Assembly (NCBI RefSeq): GCF_032399705.1
Contig: NZ_CP135922.1
Span: 3,658,001-3,722,000, forward strand
Direction: 5' to 3'
DNA from: Paenibacillus sp. BIC5C1
GTDB lineage: Bacteria; Bacillota; Bacilli; Paenibacillales; Paenibacillaceae
DNA length: 64,000 bases
Shown here one piece after another: positions 8,468 through 18,966 of the stretch. The notes beneath the pieces were generated by a model, which worked only from the letters and a program-made list of their open reading frames with translations, searched no databases and had not been told where the DNA came from. A program made the position numbers and the translations under genes. Every line of letters starts with the position of its first letter. The first letter of the stretch is position 1.

Positions 8468-9220
8468 CTATTCCGGAATGATATTATTTACACAATTCAA
8501 TGCGTTTAGTGTTCTCGGAAAACCAATATACGGTAGACAATGCGTTATAGCGCTGATAATCGTATCCTTGTCATTGCCAACATTCAGATTGCCCTGCACA
8601 TGCGCCTTGACTTGGCTATCAGCCCCACCGAGTGCGCTTATCATGCAGAGTGTAAGTAGCTCCCGCATTTTCAAATCGAGACCTCCACGGGTATAAAAGT
8701 CGCCAAAACAAAAGGCTGAAAGATAGTCCTGTATATGCTTCTGATTGGATGGAGCATTCTCCCGATTTTTTTTAATCACTTCCCCAAAGATCTCTACCTG
8801 CACGGAAAGACCTTTGTCCAATCGGTTCTCTTCTTCAACCTGCTTTTGGCTTTCGAGAGGTAATGCTATATTTCTGTCTGTGAAAACTTCATTAATCTCC
8901 TCGATGGCATTTAGCGTTTTAGGGAATCCTAAATAAGGCGCACATTGATATATGGCCTCTTTTATTTCAATCGGAGTCAGTCCCACGTTCAGCGCAGCAT
9001 GAGCATGTGCCTTTAGTTGAGGCAAAGTTTGGTTCGTTGCAAGCACCACCAGAGTAATAAGCTCACGTTGCTTATCTTCTAGGTTACCTTGATAAAAAAC
9101 TTCTCCAAAAATGAAGCGGCTCAGGAGATCCTGAAAATCAGGATCAGTTGCAGATGTCGCAGACTCTCCATCGCCAAACAGCTTTTTAAACGTTACTCTG
9201 CTCTTTTCAATACGATTCAT
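8468..9220 (-). CDS. Tandem carboxymuconolactone decarboxylase-domain protein
   Basis: 250 residues made of two copies of the CMD/AhpD-like helical domain. The first covers about 30-115 (RELITLVVLATNQTLPQLKA, then PYLGFPKTLNAIEEIN). The second covers 155-248 (MRELLTLCMISALGGADSQV, then LPYIGFPRTLNALNCVN). Each repeats the family pattern E-L-x-T-L, the H-x-x-x-x-L-N-x-G turn and the GFP-x-x-LNA signature. Neither has the CxxC pair of AhpD peroxidase, so peroxidase activity of that type is unlikely; the reaction is unknown. It has a clear AGGAGG site. It lies downstream of an aldo/keto reductase (9469-10443) and the remains of a tautomerase, a common redox gene set. Confidence 0.88.
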   Translation of the reverse strand: MNRIEKSRVTFKKLFGDGESATSATDPDFQDLLSRFIFGEVFYQGNLEDKQRELITLVVLATNQTLPQLKAHAHAALNVGLTPIEIKEAIYQCAPYLGFPKTLNAIEEINEVFTDRNIALPLESQKQVEEENRLDKGLSVQVEIFGEVIKKNRENAPSNQKHIQDYLSAFCFGDFYTRGGLDLKMRELLTLCMISALGGADSQVKAHVQGNLNVGNDKDTIISAITHCLPYIGFPRTLNALNCVNNIIPE

Positions 9221-9378
9221 AATAACTATGCCTCCTATTTATTATACGGCTCTTCCAACGAGGCCATCTCTGCGGTTCTTTTGGTGCAGCCAGGCAAGTG
9301 AAGCCTGTGTGGAGAACCACCATGTTTTATATATTGGATAGGTTACTTTTCCCTTTTGTGTGAATGTTTTCATCCCTG

Positions 9379-9447
9379 TCAGCTAAAAGCCGTTTTTCTT
9401 TTCTGTTCTTTAGTTAATTTTGCTGCTTCAATTGTGATTACAGGCAT
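9379..9447 (-). pseudogene. 4-oxalocrotonate tautomerase, truncated
   Basis: An ATG with AAGGGAGA upstream, 21 bases after the aldo/keto reductase stop, encodes MPVITIEAAKLTKEQK and then a stop. The catalytic Pro2 and the opening beta-strand of the tautomerase superfamily are obvious, but only 22 of the usual ~60-130 codons remain. It sits exactly where a third operon gene would be. Confidence 0.65.
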
Positions 9448-9468
9448 AAGAGAATCTCCCTTCTATAC

Positions 9469-10443
9469 TTAGAAATGGCCAACAATTCGGTGCGGTACAT
9501 ACGGCTCTTCTAAAAATGTAATTTCTTCAGTTGTTAATTTAATGGAAAGAGCGGCTTCCGCATCTTCGAGCTGGGATATCTTTGTCGCACCGACTATTGG
9601 AGCAGTTACCGGCTCTTTATGGAGCAACCACGCAAGTGCTATATGAACACGGCGAACGCTATGTTTCTCAGCGAGGATCGCAACACGGTCTACCACTAAC
9701 TGATCCGCATCAGCTGTTGCATCATATTTTTGTTTGGCGATTTCATCTGTTTCGGAACGCTGTGTGTCTGCCTCTCTAGCCAATCTTCCTCCTGCGAGCG
9801 GGCTATAAGGAATGACCGCAATTTTTTCTTCCATGCAAAGCGGTAGCATTTCCCGCTCCTCTTCACGGTAAATGAGGTTTAAATGATCCTGCATTGAGAC
9901 AAAGCGGTTCCACCCATTTTTCTCTGCTACATGAAGCGCCTTCTGAAACTGCCATGCCCACATAGCGGAAGCACCAATGTAACGCGCCTTACCGGCTTTG
10001 ACTACATCATGAAGGGCCTCCATCGTCTCTTCAATAGGTGTATTGTAGTCCCACCGATGAACTTGATACAAATCTACGTAATCGGTTTTTAGTCTCTTAA
10101 GACTTTTATCGATTTCGCTCATGATTGCTTTGCGGGAAAGCCCGGCGCCGTTCGGGCCTCGATGCATTCGTCCATGTATCTTAGTCGCAAGGACAATCTC
10201 ATCTCGATTTGCATAATCCTTTAATGCATTCCCGACAATTTCCTCGCTTGTCCCCTCAGCGTAGACATTTGCTGTATCAAAAAAATTGATTCCCATTTCC
10301 AAAGATTTTTTGATGATTGGACGTGACTGTTCTTCATCCAGCACCCATTGATGATGTCCTTTCGAGGCATCCCCAAATCCCATACAACCCAGACAAATCC
10401 TTGATACTTCCAATCCGGTATTTCCTAGTTTCGTATAATCCAT
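9469..10443 (-). CDS. Aldo/keto reductase (YajO/Tas-like)
   Basis: 324 residues, full length for the family, with a (beta/alpha)8 barrel. The catalytic tetrad is visible: Asp and Tyr in INFFDTANVYAEG, Lys in VLATKIHG, and His in YQVHRWD. The C-terminal NADPH site shows the PIVGATKISQLEDA pattern. It reduces aldehydes or ketones with NADPH; the substrate is not predictable. AGGGAGGAACAAG precedes the ATG. It is the first gene of a minus-strand group that continues with a truncated tautomerase and the tandem CMD protein. Unlike the two other AKRs nearby it is undamaged. Confidence 0.9.
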   Translation of the reverse strand: MDYTKLGNTGLEVSRICLGCMGFGDASKGHHQWVLDEEQSRPIIKKSLEMGINFFDTANVYAEGTSEEIVGNALKDYANRDEIVLATKIHGRMHRGPNGAGLSRKAIMSEIDKSLKRLKTDYVDLYQVHRWDYNTPIEETMEALHDVVKAGKARYIGASAMWAWQFQKALHVAEKNGWNRFVSMQDHLNLIYREEEREMLPLCMEEKIAVIPYSPLAGGRLAREADTQRSETDEIAKQKYDATADADQLVVDRVAILAEKHSVRRVHIALAWLLHKEPVTAPIVGATKISQLEDAEAALSIKLTTEEITFLEEPYVPHRIVGHF

Positions 10444-10479
10444 TATCTTGTTCCTCCCTTTTTATTGAAAATTTGCCCA

Positions 10480-10705
10480 TATAATCTGCATCATTGATGG
10501 ATATCAGGCGTTGATTTTGCACGGAGCCACCGAGCAACAAAAGTTATTTCCGTTATAGGCACGTACATAAATCGTGTCATCAACTATAACGGATCAAATT
10601 AAGGTAGGGGTAACATAGATTTCTACGTCTGTACTTAAGGACGAAATGTGCAACTCATCGATTCCAGCAATTCATATGCAGTTCTTCATTAGACCATGTG
10701 CTCAT
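10480..10705 (-). pseudogene. DUF2255-family protein, broken
   Basis: From the ATG at 10705 the frame reads STWSNEELHM and then shifts. The second frame gives IAGIDELHISSLSTDVEIYV, a TGA where the family has Trp, then SVIVDDTIYVRAYNGNN. A third frame carries SVQNQRLISIN. The D-D-x-x-Y-V-R-x-Y-N-G motif is the DUF2255 hallmark as I remember it. At least two frameshifts and one nonsense codon are present. It ends just before the aldo/keto reductase start, so it was probably the previous operon gene. Confidence 0.6.
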
Positions 10706-10894
10706 GATCGGCTTCCTTAAAACTTGATATTATAAGTGTTTGCCAAACATGAATTAATAATTAGTAATCCAAAAATAAATTAACAGGTCGAGAAAAACTC
10801 GGCGCATTACTATTCGGGATATTTCCAATAGATCAAATGTCAATCGAGGAACATTACTGATTATAAGGGAACTTCGAGTAGAATTCTACGAATG

Positions 10895-11059
10895 CTATTT
10901 CAATTCATCGATTTTATCTCCGTAAAGATTTTCTTCAAATTGTTCATGTAGATGTTTTACGTAACTAATAATTCGAGGGGATTCAAGTAAACTAGCTATT
11001 GTAGTATAGATCCCAATCAGAATACATACTGAAATAATCAATTCAACAATGAAAGGCAT
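10895..11059 (-). CDS. Small single-pass membrane protein
   Basis: A 54-residue protein if started at the ATG at 11059, which has GTGAGGAA eight bases upstream; a longer frame starts at 11098. It has one transmembrane helix near the N-terminus (about residues 4-22, FIVELIISVCILIGIYTTIA) followed by a charged cytoplasmic tail rich in Glu and Lys. No family is recognised. It follows the flavodoxin-type reductase (stop 11113) with a short gap and could be cotranscribed. Confidence 0.5.
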   Translation of the reverse strand: MPFIVELIISVCILIGIYTTIASLLESPRIISYVKHLHEQFEENLYGDKIDELK

Positions 11060-11112
11060 GTTTATGTTCCTCACTTTATCAAATTTATGTGGTTGCATAA
11101 AACATACTGTAT

Positions 11113-11658
11113 TTACCGCATGGCCAACGGGGCAACTACTGGATTCAATACATAAGCCAAGTATTCGTTAACAGTCCGCTCAATCTGTTCTTCAGATAAT
11201 TGCATGACACCGTATGCGGCATATGGGGTTAGATAACGAGTGCCAATCATATTGCTTGTTGCCTGAAAAGGCCGCAGCAGCTCTGCGAGTGTATAACTGA
11301 ACGCACCGTCAAGTGTGTACGAAGATTCAGGAGCTCCTATGCTAACAGCAAGCAACAACTCCTTACCGTGCAGCTTATTGCCAGTGCTTCCATATGCCCA
11401 ACCATAGGTAAGAACGGTATCTTGCCATTTCTTAAGCAAAGAAGGTGTACTATACCAATAGAACGGGAATTGTAGAACGATGCGGTCATGCATTTCTAAT
11501 AGCTTTTGCTCGGCTACAACGTCGATCTCCTCATTTGGATAAGCTTCATATACACGATGAACAGTAACATCGGTTTGCTTGTCCATTTCTTTCGCCCAAC
11601 GGCGATTAAGACGGGAATCAGATAGGTTGGGATGGAATACGAGTACCAGTGTTTTCAT
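11113..11658 (-). CDS. NAD(P)H-dependent flavodoxin-fold oxidoreductase
   Basis: 181 residues of the Flavodoxin_2 family (KefF/MdaB/YwrO type). It opens with the FMN phosphate loop region TLVLVFHPNLSDSRLNR and has the typical core IVLQFPFYWYSTPSLLKKW and WAYGSTGNKLHGK. Members are FMN-dependent quinone reductases or ancillary subunits of potassium efflux systems; no kef gene is nearby, so a quinone reductase is more likely. AAGGAGAGG precedes the ATG. Upstream, at 11685-11757, is one copy of the 70-bp element shared with the AraC gene and its neighbours. Confidence 0.88.
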   Translation of the reverse strand: MKTLVLVFHPNLSDSRLNRRWAKEMDKQTDVTVHRVYEAYPNEEIDVVAEQKLLEMHDRIVLQFPFYWYSTPSLLKKWQDTVLTYGWAYGSTGNKLHGKELLLAVSIGAPESSYTLDGAFSYTLAELLRPFQATSNMIGTRYLTPYAAYGVMQLSEEQIERTVNEYLAYVLNPVVAPLAMR

Positions 11659-11684
11659 TTAGAACCTCTCCTTCTTTCTGTTTA

Positions 11685-11757
11685 GAATAGAATATCAAGA
11701 AACCTCAATAGTTTCTTTTCTGAAAGGCTCATTTTGTTTGTTCATTTAGCTCAAGCC
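11685..11757 (-). promoter_or_regulatory. Putative AraC-box promoter, copy 1
   Basis: Minus strand: TTGAGCTAAATGAACAAA, then AATGAGCCTTTCAGAAAAG, AAACTATTGAGGTTTC and the -10-like GATATTCTATT. It aligns with the elements at 12776, 13859 and 20629. It stands 27 bases or more before the flavodoxin-type reductase start. Confidence 0.6.
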
Positions 11758-11780
11758 AGATTGAAATTTAGTCTTACGTA

Positions 11781-12743
11781 TTAACGCATCGGTTTTTCCC
11801 ATGATCCTCTGACTTCAACATTGGTTTTTTTCGCTGCAGTTTCAAGCTCACGTATTTCTTCCACTGTCAGCTCGATCGCAGCAGCTTTTATAACATCCTC
11901 AATATGGGATAATTTCGTAACACCGATTATAGGTACAGTTCCTTTTGCCATAGACCAGGCCGTTGCTACCTGTGCAGTAGACACGTTATATCTATTTCCA
12001 ATATTACGCATAATTTGGATTAAGCCCTCCAGCTTGCTAAGCGTTTCTGGGTTAAATGCCTCACCTCTTCTGGTGCCATTTGGGAAAGGACGCAGGGCGT
12101 TATAGTTGTCGGTTAACGCACCTTGTTCCAATACCATGTATGCGAAGAAGACTATATTGTTCTCTATGCAATAATCGATAATTCCTGCTTCCTCAGATGA
12201 GCGATACAACAGGCTGTAATGATTTTGTACTGCCGAAATTTTCAGTCCTTCTGCCGCCAAGATACTGGAAGCCAGTTTAATTTCCTCCAAGTTATGATTG
12301 GAGACTCCCGCATACTTTATTTACCCACTTTTCATCAGAGGGATCAGTTTTGGCGTCCATCTTTTCACATCTGCTGGGTTGTGTATCCAATAAATATCTG
12401 TATGATCTACACCGAGCCGATATAGGCTATCGTCCAGTAGTTCTTCTACAGCATTATCGCTATCCGCCGCAATCTGGGGAGTAAATTTCGCTGAGATCAG
12501 GACATCAATACGATCTTTAGTAAAACTTCCTAAGATGTTTTCTGAAGCACCCATTCCATATACAGCTGCTGTATCCCATAAATTGAATCCAGCATCCATA
12601 GCCGCTTCAAATATCGGCTTTAATTTCTCTGCCGTAAGATGGTTTCCAAAGATAGCATCTCCACCACTTGTACCAGAACCCCAAGACCATGTGCCAAGAG
12701 CGATGGGCGGAATGTTCTCATTCTGCAATTTCAACATTCTCAT
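11781..12743 (-). pseudogene. Aldo/keto reductase with one in-frame stop
   Basis: An AKR of 320 residues, complete except for a single TAA (12321-12323, codon 141). The first part gives NIPPIALGTWSWGSGTSGGD, the Asp/Tyr pair in NLWDTAAVYGMGAS, Lys in LISAKFTP and His in YWIHNPAD. After the stop the same frame continues with IKYAGVSNHNLEEIKLASS and the C-terminal cofactor loop PIIGVTKLSHIEDV. A one-base change (AAA to TAA) would explain it, so the lesion is recent, or the stop is read through. An AraC-box element lies upstream (12776-12852), and the AraC gene follows upstream on the same strand. Confidence 0.85.
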
Positions 12744-12775
12744 TGTTTACACACCTTCCAAAATAACAAATTGTT

Positions 12776-12852
12776 AAGATCACTTTCCAAGAATATCAGA
12801 AAGGACAGTAAGTATCTTTGCTGACAAGCTCACAATATTTGTTTATTTAGCT
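12776..12852 (-). promoter_or_regulatory. Putative AraC-box promoter, copy 2
   Basis: Minus strand: TTGAGCTAAATAAACAAAT, then TTGTGAGCTTGTCAGCAAAG, and further down TTTCTGATATTCTTGG as a -10-like region. It precedes the aldo/keto reductase gene (start 12743). Confidence 0.65.
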
Positions 12853-12916
12853 CAATGAAATTGTATATAAAAAAACGTTTCACGGAATTTCCCGGAAAAC
12901 GTCTTTCCATGTAATT

Positions 12917-13828
12917 TTATGTTCTGTCCCCATCCTCCGTTGCCTTAACCTTCTGTCTAAACTCTGATGGCGAAAGACCACACCTTAGCTTAAACACTTT
13001 GGAGAAATGCGCGATGTTCTCGAATCCGGTAGCATAACAGACATCAGTGACAGAAAGCGTCGTTTCTAACAACAGGTTCTCTGCTTTATCCAGTCTCCGA
13101 TTACGGATCCACTTCAATGGAGAAGTGTGATAGGTTGCTTGAAACTCTCTTTTAAAGGTCGAAAGGCTTTTGCCCGATAAATAAGCCAGATCTTGAAGAT
13201 GTACAGGATTAGTAAAATTTTCCTCCATAATTCTGTTAATGCTGTTATTGTCATTTTTGCCGGGTTGAAGTAGCTGATACAAAAACCGTTCATTTGAATT
13301 TGTCAGATGAAACAGCAATTCCATTAGTTTGATTTTAACCAATCCGTCACTTACTTGGTCAGGCTTGTCAAAATAAAGTTGTAATGACTCAAAATAAGTT
13401 CGGGCAAGATCATTAATCGGAATAATGGATACCGGAACAACATCACTTACGGGATAAACCGGTTTCACTCCAGCGAACTGCACGAATTCTTCCAGCAATT
13501 TCTCGTTTAGGAAAAACATCATATAATCCAGCATATACTCGGAACCGGGTTCCCCCGATTTGTCATATTCGATTAGAGTTGATTTGTGAATGAATACCAT
13601 TTCGTTACTTTGAACAGTATACTCCCGATCTCTGAAACAAACCTTATAAATGCCTGATTTGACGTACAACAACAGATTATCCTTCAGAAAGTACGATCCT
13701 TTCTTCCCTTGAGTATGCAGGCAAAAAGTAATTACAGATAATCCGTCTTGTTGTAAGCTTCCTGTTTTATCTGGTGCATTGATTAGTTCTTGTGGTGCCT
13801 TGAATGTTTTTCCGACACTAATGGACAT
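12917..13828 (-). CDS. AraC-family regulator, probably of the local redox regulon
   Basis: 303 residues from the ATG at 13828, preferred over the GTG at 13840 because AAGGTGG lies eight bases before it. The N-terminal cupin-like half (to about 190) resembles the AraC_N/ExsA-type sensing domain. The C-terminal double HTH is clear: LQDLAYLSGKSLSTFKREFQ, and VTDVCYATGFENIAHFSKVF followed by the GLSPSEFR tail. It has its own copy of the 70-bp element upstream (13859-13924), which suggests autoregulation, and the same element sits before the AKR, the flavodoxin-type reductase and a cyclophilin-like gene. Confidence 0.88.
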   Translation of the reverse strand: MSISVGKTFKAPQELINAPDKTGSLQQDGLSVITFCLHTQGKKGSYFLKDNLLLYVKSGIYKVCFRDREYTVQSNEMVFIHKSTLIEYDKSGEPGSEYMLDYMMFFLNEKLLEEFVQFAGVKPVYPVSDVVPVSIIPINDLARTYFESLQLYFDKPDQVSDGLVKIKLMELLFHLTNSNERFLYQLLQPGKNDNNSINRIMEENFTNPVHLQDLAYLSGKSLSTFKREFQATYHTSPLKWIRNRRLDKAENLLLETTLSVTDVCYATGFENIAHFSKVFKLRCGLSPSEFRQKVKATEDGDRT

Positions 13829-13858
13829 GAGCAGTTCCACCTTTTTAGCTTTTAACTA

Positions 13859-13924
13859 TAGAATATCAGGAAACAAGAAAAGAAACTTTGCTATTCAGCT
13901 CAAATCATTTGTCTATTCAGTCCA
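13859..13924 (-). promoter_or_regulatory. Putative AraC-box promoter, copy 3 (autoregulatory)
   Basis: The clearest copy. Minus strand: two direct repeats about 20 bp apart, GGACTGAATAGACAAATGAT and TTGAGCTGAATAGCAAAGTT, then TCTTTTCTTGTTTCC and the -10-like GATATTCTATAG. Two tandem half-sites next to the -35 region is the classic layout for AraC-type activation. It lies 31 bases before the AraC start. Confidence 0.7.
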
Positions 13925-13988
13925 AAATATACAACCTTTATTCTTTTAGCATCACATGTAGCACTTACAACATCATGTTAACTTGAAG

Positions 13989-15218
13989 TCAAATAAAATC
14001 TGTTGTATTGAATTCTTTGACCACTCTTCTTTTTTGATATACGTAAGCCACACCAAAACCAGTTATGGCCATCATTAAGAGAATTATTGCATTAGTAAAA
14101 ACCACTGATTGTACACTTTGGACATGAAATAGTCGTCTAATCAACGTCCCTTCATAAGGTGAAAGTGTAGCCCCTAAGTTATAAGCGACCAACACGATAG
14201 TAGTACCCAATTTTGCCATTCTCGAAATTTGCTGCGTAAAAGTATGCAACAAATAGGGCATTATACACCGAAATGAAAAACCGATAACCATCGAACAAAA
14301 TGTAGTAAGAAGGATACTTTGTGAGATCGTAGTCACACACATGGATACTCCAAGTAAAAGAATGGCTAAAGGAACAATATAATTTCTGACCAATTTATAT
14401 ATCTTGCCAAAAGAGAAGCCAGCAGTAAATGCTCCTAAACCTATAAAAGCAAGCATATTGCTGCCATTCGTCGCGTTTCCAATATTTTTCTCCAAAATCA
14501 AAGGAGTAATCTGGATATTGTAGTTGATAAAAATAATTACAATCACAAACAATAAAATGCCAAAGCCGGCCATCACCTGTAAGGGCCTTTTATCTCTTGA
14601 ATTGTCTGATGTCGTTGTTAGTTGTTCCGTATTGCGTTTCTCCATTTCCCTTGTATCAGCCGGAACAAAGAAAAAAAATGCCACTAAAATAGGAAGTGCC
14701 AGAGCATAAACGTAAAATGATGTATACCAATTGATTTTCAATAATTGACCTACGAGTAGTGTCAGACAGATACCTCCTAATCCTTCAAAGGCACTCTCAA
14801 GTCCAATTAAAGATGCCTGTTTACCAGGATTATTTTGGTATATCTCGCTGATCATTTGAATGATTAAGCGGTTAAATAAACCAATACCCAAACCAAACAA
14901 ACAGCGGGAAATGAATACCAGTGAAAAAACCTCGTGCATAATTACCGGGAAAATCCCTGCAATGAAAAAGAATCCTAATCCCATTAAAATGGTACTCTTC
15001 TTCCCAATCCATAATTCTAGTCGATTTCCGATTAAAACACCAAGAATGACAAACAAAGAAGGTATTGTAGTCAGTAATTCTACCTGTGTCAGAGATTTAT
15101 CTGGAAAATCCTGCGCTATTTCTGGAATATTTGCAGCAATTATCGGACCTGAAGAAATTAGTAACGCAACTGACAGTAATGAATATGTCTTTAGTTTCTC
15201 AATAGGTATAATAAAAAT
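13989..15218 (-). CDS. MFS transporter, start codon unclear
   Basis: A 12-helix major facilitator. The frame from the first common start (TTG, 15056) gives only 355 residues and lacks helix 1. The same frame stays open upstream to 15218 through LKTYSLLSVALLISSG and AANIPEIAQDFPDKSLTQ, the usual N-terminus, giving about 409 residues. There the only codon next to a ribosome site (AAAGGAG, four-base gap) is ATT. Either ATT is used as a rare start, or one extra T in the run at 15213-15217 has shifted a TTG start out of frame. The substrate is unknown; this subgroup is often annotated as drug or sugar efflux. Confidence 0.75.
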   Translation of the reverse strand: MFIIPIEKLKTYSLLSVALLISSGPIIAANIPEIAQDFPDKSLTQVELLTTIPSLFVILGVLIGNRLELWIGKKSTILMGLGFFFIAGIFPVIMHEVFSLVFISRCLFGLGIGLFNRLIIQMISEIYQNNPGKQASLIGLESAFEGLGGICLTLLVGQLLKINWYTSFYVYALALPILVAFFFFVPADTREMEKRNTEQLTTTSDNSRDKRPLQVMAGFGILLFVIVIIFINYNIQITPLILEKNIGNATNGSNMLAFIGLGAFTAGFSFGKIYKLVRNYIVPLAILLLGVSMCVTTISQSILLTTFCSMVIGFSFRCIMPYLLHTFTQQISRMAKLGTTIVLVAYNLGATLSPYEGTLIRRLFHVQSVQSVVFTNAIILLMMAITGFGVAYVYQKRRVVKEFNTTDFI

Positions 15219-15431
15219 TCAACTCCTTTAGCATCCGGGTTTCTTATTTATTCATGCTTTGATTCCAGTTATAAGCGTGTATTTTGACAGCTTTATGCTT
15301 TCACCTCAATAACAAATATGCATCTGATTTCTCATTTAACTTAAAGTCAAGGTAAGATGGACGATACTTATAAAGCAACAACGCATCGAGTCCATGACCC
15401 CATGCGTTGTTGCCGCTTCATTAATAGCTGA

Positions 15432-16889
<1,458 letters not shown>

Positions 16890-18758
16890 TTATGCTTTTA
16901 CAACCAGCAACGCATTGTTAAAATCAATATTTTCATGACTGCTCTCTGATACCACATCAGAATAATTATACGAATTGGTTACAATAATAGGAGTTTGAGT
17001 AATATACCCCTCTTGTTTGATTTTATCTAAATCAAAGGTCAGCAGCGTCTGTCCTTTTGTTATTCTCTGTCCCTCTTCAACAAAGGCTTCGAAATATTTC
17101 CCATTCAGTTTAACGGTGTTCAATCCAACATGGATAAGAATCTCGACCCCTTCATCGGATATTAAACCCATTGCATGTTTCTTAGGAAACAGTGAAACAA
17201 TGACTCCATCAAAAGGAGCAATCACTTTCCCCTCACTCGGTTCTATGGCAATCCCTTTTCCCATTGCTTCTGAAGCAAATGCTGCATCTTGTATATCCTG
17301 GAGCGGAATTAATGCCCCCTTAATAGGACTCATAATCACTGAGTCTTTAATAGTAATCGTTTCGTTTTCTTTGATATTAGTTACTTCTATGATTAATTCT
17401 TTTTCATATTTCAAACTTAAGAAGTAGGTAATCACTGCCGTTACAACAGCTGTAATCACTAATGCAATTAGTATATTATATAGATTCCATATATTATCTC
17501 CAACGTACAATGGAATGGCTGGTATTCCTGAAGCACCTATCGCGTATCGTGAAACGTTCATTAACCCTGCGTACAGCCCTCCACAGGCGGAACCAATCAT
17601 TGCAGCAATAAGAGGATACTTTTTAGGTAAGTTAACGCCGTACAGTGCTGCTTCCGTAATACCCATCAAGCCTGTAATCCCACTAGAATTTGCGATTAAT
17701 TTATTTGCTGGGTCTTTTGTTCTCCCACCAACAACTAATGCAGAAACACCTAGTGAAATGTTGGATATGATCGCACCAGGACCTATAATATTTTCGTATC
17801 CCAATGTAGTAATCTGAGTTAATGATAAAGGAACGATATTATGGTGTAGCCCAAACATAACTAGGATCGGCCAGAAAGTTGCAATCATGAAAATTATCAA
17901 CCAAGAACCATGAGATCCCAGGAAATCAAATCCCATTGCTAAGTAAGTCCCGAAAACGGATCCTAATGGTCCCAATACAGTTAAGCTAAAGAGTCCAACT
18001 ACCAGAATCGTAAACATCGGAACAAAAATTATTTTCACTGCATTTGGAGTGATTTTTTTGAATATCGGTTCAATGTAAGACTGTGCCCAGACGGTTAAGA
18101 GAATTGGAACAACCGAAGAGCTGTAAGTAGCTAGTGTCAATGGGATACCAAAGACGCTAACTTCGTCCCCATCTGTTCGTAATTGAGTTAAGTTCGGATG
18201 TAGCAAAATACCTGCTAAGACCAATGCCAGTACGGGGCTACATTTTAATTTGTTGGCAGCCGAATACGCCAATAAAAAAGGCAAAAAATAAAAAATGGCA
18301 TCTGACATGAAACTTAATACATAGTAGGTTTGAGACTCTCTTGATATCCAACCGAACAAAATAAGTAGAGCCAACAGTGCTTTTATCATACCGGCACCGG
18401 CAATAGCTGGTACGATTGGACTAAATGTCCCTGAAACGAAATCAATTAATTTGCCTAGAACATTTGTTTTTCTAGCAATAGCTGATTCAACATTCGAATT
18501 ATCCACAGGATGTAAATGCTTAGAAACCTCATTGTAAACTTCTTCAACATGTGTACCAATGACCACCTGAAATTGTCCACCGCTCTCTAAAGCATCAATA
18601 ACACCATCTAACGCTTTAATCGCTTTTATATCTGTCTTGTTATTATCGTTTAGTGCAAATCTAAGCCTGGTCATACAATGCGTTAGTGTGGAGACATTTT
18701 CATTCCCACCAACTTTCTCCACGATATCCTGAGCCAATTTCTCATACTTCTTGCTCAT
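16890..18758 (-). CDS. bglP: Beta-glucoside PTS permease, IIBCA
   Basis: 622 residues in the order EIIB-EIIC-EIIA. EIIB carries the phosphorylated C28 in LTHCMTRLRFAL. EIIC covers roughly 100-450 with about ten membrane spans, including FWPILVMFGLHHNIVPL. EIIA lies at about 490-610 with the active His in VEILIHVGLNTVKL. It imports and phosphorylates beta-glucosides such as arbutin, salicin or cellobiose. It is the first gene of the operon with the GH1 hydrolase. No LicT-type antiterminator gene and no clear RAT site are visible in front, so control may instead come from the LysR gene upstream (18967-19848). Confidence 0.95.
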   Translation of the reverse strand: MSKKYEKLAQDIVEKVGGNENVSTLTHCMTRLRFALNDNNKTDIKAIKALDGVIDALESGGQFQVVIGTHVEEVYNEVSKHLHPVDNSNVESAIARKTNVLGKLIDFVSGTFSPIVPAIAGAGMIKALLALLILFGWISRESQTYYVLSFMSDAIFYFLPFLLAYSAANKLKCSPVLALVLAGILLHPNLTQLRTDGDEVSVFGIPLTLATYSSSVVPILLTVWAQSYIEPIFKKITPNAVKIIFVPMFTILVVGLFSLTVLGPLGSVFGTYLAMGFDFLGSHGSWLIIFMIATFWPILVMFGLHHNIVPLSLTQITTLGYENIIGPGAIISNISLGVSALVVGGRTKDPANKLIANSSGITGLMGITEAALYGVNLPKKYPLIAAMIGSACGGLYAGLMNVSRYAIGASGIPAIPLYVGDNIWNLYNILIALVITAVVTAVITYFLSLKYEKELIIEVTNIKENETITIKDSVIMSPIKGALIPLQDIQDAAFASEAMGKGIAIEPSEGKVIAPFDGVIVSLFPKKHAMGLISDEGVEILIHVGLNTVKLNGKYFEAFVEEGQRITKGQTLLTFDLDKIKQEGYITQTPIIVTNSYNYSDVVSESSHENIDFNNALLVVKA

Positions 18759-18861
18759 ACAATAATGCCCCCTCTTGTTGTTGCTGCCTCAAATGAATAG
18801 AACCGGAAGCGCTTTATAAATTCCTATTTATAAGTTCCACCTCCACAAATAACTTTTCCAC

Positions 18862-18898
18862 AAAATAAAAAGCCATTTATATGTAATACATAAAGGCT
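18862..18898 (-). terminator. Terminator after the LysR gene
   Basis: On the minus strand AGCCTTTATGT pairs imperfectly with ACATATAAATGGCT and is followed by TTTTATTTT. It lies between the LysR stop (18967) and the bgl operon start (18758). Confidence 0.65.
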
Positions 18899-18966
18899 GC
18901 ATTCGCTACACCTTTAAAATATCATCATACAAACAGCTATAGCCAATGCCTATATTTCATTCTTCA

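Noticed and set aside
10334..10540. Minus-strand ORF of 68 codons across the AKR start
   Set aside because: Overlaps the ribosome site and start of the aldo/keto reductase; its upstream part is explained by the broken DUF2255 gene.
18795..18820. CRE (CcpA) site before bglP, core AAGCGCTT
   Set aside because: Only the AAGCG centre fits; the outer TG/CA positions are wrong, so the match to the consensus is weak. Catabolite control of bglP is likely in general but not shown here.
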